Source of the DNA: JBBPZA01 sp963728925 | GTDB lineage: Bacteria > Actinomycetota > Thermoleophilia > Solirubrobacterales > Solirubrobacteraceae | DNA: 64,000 bases | Direction of reading: 5' to 3' | Assembly: GCA_963728925.1 (NCBI GenBank) | Contig: CAVSMB010000026.1 | Span: forward strand, 1-64,000 | In this document: positions 58,964 to 64,000 of the stretch, one piece after another | Layout of the letters: each line of letters opens with the position of its first letter | How positions within the stretch are numbered: the stretch's first letter is position 1 | Made by a program: the position numbers and the translations under genes | The notes under the pieces: generated by a model | The model's input: the letters and a program-made list of their open reading frames with translations, nothing else | What the model was told of the DNA's origin: nothing | Databases searched by the model: none

Positions 58964-58990
58964 GGCCTGGATCTGGGACTTCTTGACTAC
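58940..58990. repeat. 51-bp perfect palindrome at the nested-insertion junction
   Basis: Arms 58940-58964 and 58966-58990 are exact complements over 25 bases with one central base. It spans the transposase codons KSQIQALD and DYK and touches the inverted repeat of the recombinase element. The core gatccaggccctggatc may be native to the IS; the extension to 25 bases per arm is not expected. Confidence 0.85.
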
Positions 58991-60650
58991 CTGAACGCAG
59001 TAGATAACCGGGGGGTTGGGCGCCGGTGGGGATCGGGATGGAGTGGCGGATCGTGACGTCGTCTTCGCCGATCAGCACCTCGCGGACGACGAGCCGGATG
59101 ATCTGTTGGCGTTGGTCGACGGTCAGGCTCTCGGCGTTGGCGGCGAGCCGCGCGCGGAAGCCTTCGAGCGTTTCGGTGAGCTTGAGGTAGGTCTCGGCGT
59201 CGTGCAGGTCGGCGTCGAGCGCGTCCAGTTGGGCCTGCACGGTGGCCTCGCGTTTGCGCAGCTCGGACGTGCGAGCGCGGAGTTCCTCGAGCGTGATCAG
59301 CTGCTCCTGGTAGCCGTCCAGCAGCCGGCGCAGCGCGGTCTGAGCGCGGGCGAGGTCGCGCTCGAGCGCGTCCCGACGCCCGGTAGCAGGGTGCGTCGCA
59401 CGCATCGTTTGAAGCCGGCGATCGATCTCGGTCTGGATCAGTGTCGGGTCCTCGAGCAGCCCGAGCACTCGGCTCCAGACGAGCTCGTCGACCTCTGCGA
59501 GGCGGACCGGTCGGTTCTCGCAGACGCGCCCTTCGGGGCGGCGGTGGCCGTCGGTGCCCGAGCAGCGGTAGTACTCGCGCAGCTTCCCGTTCTTGCTGCG
59601 CGTCGAGCAGCGGTAGTACGCGTAGCCGCAGTGGCGACAGACGAGGATCCCCTGCAGCAGCGACGGGCGCTTGGTGTTGCGCGGCGAGATGATCCGGTTG
59701 CGCTCCAGTCGCTGTTGAACCAGTTCGAACTGCTCGGCGGTCACGAGCGCCGGTACCGCGATCGGCTTCCACTGCTCGGGCGCCGCATGCTCGCGCGAGG
59801 TCCGGGCGGAGCGCTGTCGCCGCAGGCGCGATTGACGCGTGGCGCGGACGGGCGCGCCGGTCGCGTGCGTCTTGCCGTAGGCAGCCTGCCCGGCATACGC
59901 GGGATTGCGGAGCATCCCCCAGATGGTGGCGTTGTTCCAGCCCGTCCCGCCGGTTCTGGTCGACACGCCCTGCTGCGAGAGCCAGCGCGCGATCTTCGCG
60001 ATCGACTCGCCGTCCTCGAGGTAGCGACGGAAGATCTCGCGTACGACCGGCGCCTCGGTCTCGTCGATCTCGAAGAACGCGTCCGCGTGCTCGGAGCGCT
60101 TCACATAGCGGTAGCCATACGGCGCGCGAGCCATGACCGACACCGCGCCGGCCCGAGCGCGATGCAGCTTCCCGCGACGACAGCGCTCCGCGATCTGCGC
60201 CCGCTCGTACTCGGCGATCATTCCCTGGAACTGGCGCAGCAGCTCATCCTCAGGGGTGCCGGAGCGCTCGGGCTCCTTCGCGAAGATCACCTCGACGCCG
60301 GCGCGCTGGAACTCTTCGAGCAGCAGCACCTGGTAGGCGTACCGGCGCGCGAGCCGGTCCGGCGCATGACACAGGAGCACCTCGAAGCGGCCCTCGACGG
60401 CCAGATCGCGCAATCGCTCAAGCTCCGGGCGGCGCAACACCGCGCCCGAGACGCCCTCGTCCTCGAACACCAGATCGTCGGTGACCAGCAGCCCGCGCGC
60501 GGCAGCAAGCTCACGCAGCGCGACGGTCTGGCTCTGAATCGTCTGCTCGCGACGCTGACGATCCGAGGACACCCGCGCGTAGATCGCAGCCACCCGGCGC
60601 GACCGCCCCGTCGACCGCCCGACCATGCCGCCGCTGCTGCTCTCGCTCAT
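58944..60650 (-). CDS. Large serine recombinase
   Basis: About 568 aa site-specific recombinase. The catalytic domain has AAIYARVSSDRQRREQTIQ (Ser of VSS as nucleophile), VLLCHAPDRLARRYAYQ and GMIAEYERAQIAERCRRG. The recombinase domain includes PYGYRYV and GWNNATIWGMLRNPAYAGQA, and the zinc ribbon is LVCRHCGYAYYRCSTR with a further YYRCSGTDG and CENR. A coiled-coil region (RDALERDLARAQTALRRLL) follows. The reading runs through the left inverted repeat into the host transposase sequence and stops in the palindrome (from RSGSQEV on), so the last ~17 residues are host-derived. ATG 60650 has GGAGG before it. It probably moves the 2.2-kb element it lies in. Confidence 0.92.
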   Translation of the reverse strand: MSESSSGGMVGRSTGRSRRVAAIYARVSSDRQRREQTIQSQTVALRELAAARGLLVTDDLVFEDEGVSGAVLRRPELERLRDLAVEGRFEVLLCHAPDRLARRYAYQVLLLEEFQRAGVEVIFAKEPERSGTPEDELLRQFQGMIAEYERAQIAERCRRGKLHRARAGAVSVMARAPYGYRYVKRSEHADAFFEIDETEAPVVREIFRRYLEDGESIAKIARWLSQQGVSTRTGGTGWNNATIWGMLRNPAYAGQAAYGKTHATGAPVRATRQSRLRRQRSARTSREHAAPEQWKPIAVPALVTAEQFELVQQRLERNRIISPRNTKRPSLLQGILVCRHCGYAYYRCSTRSKNGKLREYYRCSGTDGHRRPEGRVCENRPVRLAEVDELVWSRVLGLLEDPTLIQTEIDRRLQTMRATHPATGRRDALERDLARAQTALRRLLDGYQEQLITLEELRARTSELRKREATVQAQLDALDADLHDAETYLKLTETLEGFRARLAANAESLTVDQRQQIIRLVVREVLIGEDDVTIRHSIPIPTGAQPPGYLLRSGSQEVPDPGPGSGTS

Positions 60651-60771
60651 CATCCCTCCGCTCGTTGCCCGTCACACGGCGCCGCTCGGGCGCCAAGATC
60701 ACATACGCCTGCGCCAGCCGCGCGTCGGCGAGCCGGTCACCGACGAACTCGATCTCAACGCGCCTGGCCAC
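60511..60771 (-). CDS. Possible small gene overlapping the recombinase start
   Basis: 86-aa reading from an ATG overlapping the end of the 118-aa gene. Its first ~45 residues look protein-like (RRVEIEFVGDRLADARLAQA, YVILAPERRR); the rest overlaps the recombinase coding sequence in another frame and is low in character. It may be a short accessory protein that ends in overlap. No family recognised. Confidence 0.35.
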   Translation of the reverse strand: MARRVEIEFVGDRLADARLAQAYVILAPERRRVTGNERRDDEREQQRRHGRAVDGAVAPGGCDLRAGVLGSSASRADDSEPDRRAA

Positions 60772-61111
60772 CGGGCCGCTCGCCGGCCTGCTCGAGGTAC
60801 CCGGCCACCGCCGCAGCCGTCGCCGCGCTCAACGACACACCACTCGCCAGCGCGCGCTCGCGCAGACCAGCGATCAATGACGGCGCCAACCTCACCGTGA
60901 ACACCACCGAGCGCTCCGGCACCACCACACCATCCGGCCGCGCCAACGCCTCGTTCACGTACCGACGGCCCTGGCGCTCGGACAGACCGTACTCCGACCG
61001 CAACACACGAACCGCGTCCGCCGGCGAGAGCTCGACCAACAACACGACCGCGCGGTTCACCCGAACCGCGTACTCGTCGGCATGAGCACGACGCAACGCC
61101 ATCAGCCCCAC
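60755..61111 (-). CDS. Small accessory protein of the serine-recombinase element
   Basis: 118 aa, soluble. The N-terminal half (VRVNRAVVLLVELSPADAVR, EYGLSERQGRRYVNEALARP) resembles a helix-turn-helix, the C-terminal half (SVVFTVRLAPSLIAGLRERA, GVSLSAATAAAVAGYLEQAG) a ribbon-helix-helix-like unit. Its place just upstream of the recombinase suggests a regulator or directionality factor; this is inference. No gene lies between it and the right inverted repeat. Confidence 0.6.
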   Translation of the reverse strand: MGLMALRRAHADEYAVRVNRAVVLLVELSPADAVRVLRSEYGLSERQGRRYVNEALARPDGVVVPERSVVFTVRLAPSLIAGLRERALASGVSLSAATAAAVAGYLEQAGERPGGQAR

Positions 61112-61179
61112 AGATACAACGCGTCACGGCAGACTCCTCCCCACCGGACGCCCAACCAGCGCCTCGAACTCGAAGTTAC

Positions 61180-61731
61180 CTACTGCGTTGGTGTCTTCTC
61201 ATCGACGCACAGCACGACCGCACGCTCGGGCGGATCGAGATAGAGCCCAACGACGTCGCGGACCTTGTCGATGAATTGCGGGTCCTTGGACAGCTTCCAG
61301 GTCTCCTGGCGGTGTGGCTGCAGTCCGAACGCCTGCCAGATCCGCAGGACCGCGTTCTGGGTCAGGCCGACCTCGGCGGCCATCGAGCGCGTGGACCAGT
61401 GCGTCGCGTCGCGCGGCGTCGTCTCCAGCGTCTTGACGATCACCTCCTCGACCTGCTCGTCGGTGATCGTCCGCGGTCGCCCGGGCCGCGGCTCGTCGGT
61501 CAGGCCATCGAGCCGATACTCGGCGAATCGGTTGCGCCACTTGGTGACCATCGGCCGCGTGACCCCGAGCCGCCGCGCGATCTCGGTGTTCTTGAGCCCC
61601 TCGGCCGCAGCCAACACGATCCGCGCTCGCAGCGCCAACCCTTGGGCGCTCGTCCGCCGCCGCGCCCACGCCTCCAACCGGACACGCTCGTCATCGGTCA
61701 ACTCGATCGCAGCAGCAACAGGAATCGGCAT
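61180..61731 (-). pseudogene. N-terminal half of IS630 transposase
   Basis: 183 codons from ATG 61731: helix-turn-helix DNA-binding part (TEIARRLGVTRPMVTKWRNR, HWSTRSMAAEVGLTQNAVLR) and the beginning of the DDE domain up to VVLCVDEK, where the first catalytic Asp lies. Five foreign residues and a TAG provided by the inverted repeat of the nested element follow. Together with the C-terminal half it makes an inactive transposase. Confidence 0.9.
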
Positions 61732-61746
61732 GAACCCAATCCTTCC

Positions 61747-61777
61747 CTACTGCAAACGAATTAAACCATCACAACAC
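61747..61777. repeat. IS630 terminal inverted repeat, right
   Basis: Begins ctactgcaaacgaattaaac and ends caacac at the TA duplication; complementary to 58475-58505 with about five mismatches. Confidence 0.85.
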
Positions 61778-62574
61778 TAGGCGCCCTGCGCCGGTTCGAG
61801 GTGGGTCACGAGACTCCCGCGGCCCGGGCCGTCGAAGCTGTGGGAATGCGTCGCCCAGCCGAAGAGCCGGCCGCCGGGCACGTCGATCGCGCCGTAGACG
61901 CCGACCACCTCGCCGTTCCGGCGCCCGACCTCGTCCCACGACGGGCGGGCGGTCGGGGCGACGGCGGTGGACAGGAAGCGCGTCCCGTCGCGCAGCAGGG
62001 CGCGCACCATGCCCCCGCCGCGGGCGTCGAGCCAGCTCCAGCACAGATAGGAGTAGTGGACGTCGCGTCGGTCGCCCTGGTCGGCGCCGGGATCGCCGTA
62101 GTGCAGCCACTTGGCGCCGCGCTTGCTGTGGCCGGCCGGCGGGTCCTGGGGGCGCTTGTAGTGCATCTCGCGCGGGATCGACCGCACGCGGACGACGAGC
62201 GAGGAGCCGTCGAGGTCGGCCGGCTCGCCGCGGTGGCCGCCGGAGGGCTCGGGGCGTCGCGGCGCCTCGCGCAGCTCGTCGAGCGCGACGTGGCCGTACT
62301 TCACGTTCTGCGCGTCGGCGTAGCCGGCGCCGCCGCGGTGGAAGGCCAGCGGCCCGGCCGGCGAGTCGACCAGCTCGTGGAGGTCCAGGCGCACGCAGCC
62401 GTCGCGGCCGCGGCCGTCGCGGAAGGCGAGCCGGGCCGCGTCGAGCACGAACCCGGTGGGCTCGCCATCGGGAAAGCGCAGGGTGACCTGCGCGCCGCGC
62501 GGGCGTACGTAGACGTCGGCGTGGCGCTGGTCGTCCTCGTCGACGCGCGTGGCGCCGTGACCGAAGAGGCGCAC
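61777..62574 (-). CDS. Conserved hypothetical protein
   Basis: 265 aa, soluble, beta-rich: DVYVRPRGAQVTLRFPDGE, VRLDLHELVDSPAGPLAF, SSLVVRVRSIPREMHYKR, VHYSYLCWSWLDARGGGMVR and LFGWATHSHSFDGPGRGS. No family recognised. Its stop codon falls in the TA target of the IS630-type element and is kept with or without the IS. Its promoter region borders the LAxTG gene, same strand, 30 bases upstream. Confidence 0.65.
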   Translation of the reverse strand: MRLFGHGATRVDEDDQRHADVYVRPRGAQVTLRFPDGEPTGFVLDAARLAFRDGRGRDGCVRLDLHELVDSPAGPLAFHRGGAGYADAQNVKYGHVALDELREAPRRPEPSGGHRGEPADLDGSSLVVRVRSIPREMHYKRPQDPPAGHSKRGAKWLHYGDPGADQGDRRDVHYSYLCWSWLDARGGGMVRALLRDGTRFLSTAVAPTARPSWDEVGRRNGEVVGVYGAIDVPGGRLFGWATHSHSFDGPGRGSLVTHLEPAQGA

Positions 62575-62604
62575 GGCGCGAAGGCTATCCGGCGGTGGGC
62601 CCGG

Positions 62605-63054
62605 CTATCGCTGCCAGCCGGTGCGCGTCCGCAGGCGAAGGCCCACGCCGCAGAGCAACAAGCCGGCTCCCGCCAGGGCGACGAGCACCGTGTCGAAGCC
62701 CGTGCTGGCGAGCTGCGGTCCCTGGGGGGCGCCGGTTCCGGTGCCCGTGCCCGTGCCGCTCGTTCCCGTCCCCGTCGTCCCGGACCCGGACGTGGTGGCG
62801 CCGCCACTGCCGCTCGATGCGCCCCCGCCGCTGCTGCCGCTGCTGCCGCTGCCGCTGGAGGAGCTGCCGCTGGAGGAGTTGCCACCCCCTCCGCTGCCGG
62901 AGGAGGAGTTGCCGCCTCCGCCGCCCCCACCTCCGCTGCTGCCGAAGGGGTCTGAGTACTGGTTGTCGCCCGCGCTCTGGGCGAGCGCCGCGGTGGGAGC
63001 GGCGACCGCGAAGAGGAGCGCGCAGACGAGGACGAGGAGGTGGCGGATCGGCAT
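62605..63054 (-). CDS. Gly/Ser-rich surface protein with LAxTG sorting signal
   Basis: 149 aa. Signal peptide LLVLVCALLFAVAAPTAALA, then ~75 residues almost only of Gly, Ser and Thr (NSSSGSGGGGNSSSGSSSSG and similar), then QLASTGFDT, a hydrophobic helix LVALAGAGLLLCGVGL and a basic end RTRTGWQR. LAxTG with helix and positive tail is the sorting signal recognised by class E sortases of high-GC actinobacteria, so it should be covalently attached to the wall. No sortase is in the window. The low-complexity part would be a flexible stalk or glycosylation scaffold. Confidence 0.75.
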   Translation of the reverse strand: MPIRHLLVLVCALLFAVAAPTAALAQSAGDNQYSDPFGSSGGGGGGGGNSSSGSGGGGNSSSGSSSSGSGSSGSSGGGASSGSGGATTSGSGTTGTGTSGTGTGTGTGAPQGPQLASTGFDTVLVALAGAGLLLCGVGLRLRTRTGWQR

Positions 63055-63144
63055 GGCGCGGAACTGTAGCGAGCCTCCTGTGAAGGCGGGCCGCTTCCCC
63101 GCACCATCGGCCAGGACCGGCGAGGAGAGCGGATCTGGCGGCGT

Positions 63145-64000
63145 CTAGCCCTCCTTGCGCTTGAGGAACGGCAGCTCGATGACGTAGTAGCTGATGGCCG
63201 CCACCACGCACGTCGCAGCCAGCGTCAGGACGAAGAGGATCGGCGTCGTGGCCGTGTGGATCTTCCCGGCGAGCCCGACCCCGGTGGCCGAGAAGTGCCC
63301 GGGATCGGCGCCGCGCCCGAGGACGTGCGCCACCGGCAGGTGCCAGAGGTAGATGCCGTAGGACAGCATGCCGATCCAGGCGACCGGCGCCCACGCCATC
63401 ACCCGTCGGGGAAGGCCGCCCGCGTGCTCGCCGAAGACGGCGGGCGCGACGACGAGCGTCAGGAAGAGGGCGGTCAGCGCGATCGAGGCCAACGTCGTCA
63501 TATAGGGCTGCTGCGTGCGCAGCTGGATGATGAGGCCGAAGAGCCCGCCGGGGTGCAGGATCACGACGAGCCCCGCGAGCGCCGCGAGCGCGCCGAGCCA
63601 GCACAGCGCCGAATGCCGCACGACCGCCCGGACGGCGCGCGGCTCGCTGCCGTTACGCTCGACCGCGACGCTGAGGACCGCCAGGCACATCCCCACCGCG
63701 AGCCACGTGACCTGCCCGGCGAGGCTCTGCGCCACCAGGTCTGAGATCAGCTGGCGTGCGGCGGCGACCTGGAAGGCGATGCCGACCGCGGCGACCACGC
63801 CGAGCGCGACGAGCTCGCCTCGCAGCCATCCCCACGGCGTGGACCCGAGCGAGATCCGCCGCAACAGCATCGCCCACAGCGGCAGCGAGAGGTAGAAGGT
63901 GACTTCGACCGAGAGGCTCCACGCCGGCGGGATGCCGCCGCCGATCGTGTCGTGCGAGTAGAGCTGGTTGAAGAAGTAGTACCGCCACCAGTCGCCCGTG
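63145..64000 (-). CDS. Membrane acyltransferase (acyltransferase 3 family), partial
   Basis: C-terminal ~285 residues; the gene continues beyond the right edge. AWSLSVEVTFYLSLPLWAML is the family motif, and the helices MTTLASIALTALFLTLVVAP, WAPVAWIGMLSYGIYLWHLP and LAATCVVAAISYYVIELPFL follow. S-Y-x-I-Y-L-W-H is typical. These enzymes acetylate sugars of surface polysaccharides or lipids. The N-terminal catalytic His/Arg region lies outside the window. Confidence 0.88.
   Translation of the reverse strand, partial: TGDWWRYYFFNQLYSHDTIGGGIPPAWSLSVEVTFYLSLPLWAMLLRRISLGSTPWGWLRGELVALGVVAAVGIAFQVAAARQLISDLVAQSLAGQVTWLAVGMCLAVLSVAVERNGSEPRAVRAVVRHSALCWLGALAALAGLVVILHPGGLFGLIIQLRTQQPYMTTLASIALTALFLTLVVAPAVFGEHAGGLPRRVMAWAPVAWIGMLSYGIYLWHLPVAHVLGRGADPGHFSATGVGLAGKIHTATTPILFVLTLAATCVVAAISYYVIELPFLKRKEG

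Larger units (their letters stand above)
58991..61189 (-). mobile_element. Serine-recombinase element nested in the IS630 transposase
   Basis: Short inverted repeats aacgcagtagataac (58994-59008) and gttacctactgcgtt (61175-61189) match at 14 of 15 positions and bound three minus-strand genes: two small proteins and the large serine recombinase. Sequence on both sides is IS630 transposase, whose codons GATGAGAAG (right) and AAGTCCCAG (left) belong together. The pentamer cttct occurs on both sides and could be a target duplication. Exact ends are uncertain by ~10 bases because of the palindrome. Confidence 0.75.
58473..61779 (-). mobile_element. IS630-family insertion sequence, interrupted
   Basis: Inverted terminal repeats at 58475-58505 and 61747-61777 are flanked by the TA dinucleotide (58473-58474 and 61778-61779), the target duplication of IS630/Tc1-mariner elements. 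The transposase is minus-strand and split into N- and C-terminal parts by the nested serine-recombinase element. Without the insert the IS would be about 1.1 kb. It sits between two convergent intact genes; removing it restores a TAG that ends the gene at 61777 either way. Confidence 0.88.

Noticed and set aside
62860..62945. Simple-sequence tract as a possible replication or recombination site
   Set aside because: Fully explained by Gly/Ser codons of the LAxTG surface protein.

Overview
The window is very GC-rich, densely coded chromosomal DNA of an actinobacterium. I infer a member of Thermoleophilia/Solirubrobacterales from the extreme GC, frequent GTG starts, an encapsulin iron store, a YbdK-type glutamate-cysteine ligase, Rex, a membrane pyrophosphatase and an LAxTG (class E sortase) surface protein. 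No ribosomal RNA gene is present to confirm this. About 60 intact genes, one tRNA (Gln, CTG) and an unusually high number of broken genes and junction scars are visible.

Layout. 57-6034: an S1 sulfatase, a decayed secreted-protein gene, a tripeptidyl-aminopeptidase-like hydrolase, a Nudix hydrolase and a YrhK-like membrane protein. 6019-15473: a 127-bp direct repeat (6019-6145 and 15347-15473) brackets 9.2 kb of accessory genes: small secreted or membrane proteins, a second hydrolase, an ECF-like sigma factor, a 1010-aa LuxR-family AAA regulator, a secreted protein with a polytyrosine tail and a truncated ferritin-like gene. The repeat is the 3' end of the 152-aa gene at 15359-15817, so the segment looks inserted there. 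15835-21780: TetR regulator, a second sulfatase coupled to a secreted partner, DUF6325/SHOCT pair, and a DUF1992 / encapsulated-ferritin / encapsulin iron-storage operon. 21877-29680: MetE-like barrel protein, L,D-transpeptidase, remains of a metallophosphoesterase and an ABC ATPase joined by a small inversion, P450, cupin, DMT transporter and STAS protein.

29799-38666: an FtsH-like AAA protease with two insertions in its ATPase core and a translationally coupled membrane partner, a Kelch lipoprotein coupled to a 59-aa cysteine protein, and a heterodimeric ABC exporter. 38713-41754: a scar-rich stretch with an HNH nuclease lacking a normal start codon, tRNA-Gln, a dead YgjP-type metallopeptidase, a polysaccharide deacetylase and a sigma-factor fragment abutting a BTAD fragment. 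41751-49189: a minus-strand cluster with an AlkA-like glycosylase, an FAD reductase, two TrkA-type NAD-binding proteins and two APC permeases with cytoplasmic USP-like tails. 49262-58469: isochorismatase-type hydrolase, proton pyrophosphatase, then DUF1844-like / glutamate-cysteine ligase / rex / glutaredoxin-like / tsaD / rimI / tsaB / tsaE / cupin, mostly overlapping by 1-4 bp. Thiol, redox and tRNA t6A genes therefore probably share one transcript.

58473-61779 is an IS630-family insertion sequence at a TA dinucleotide, whose transposase is split by a 2.2-kb large-serine-recombinase element with its own inverted repeats. The window ends with a conserved hypothetical gene, a Gly/Ser-rich LAxTG surface protein and a membrane acyltransferase that runs off the right edge. 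All assignments are from reading the sequence; no database search was run.
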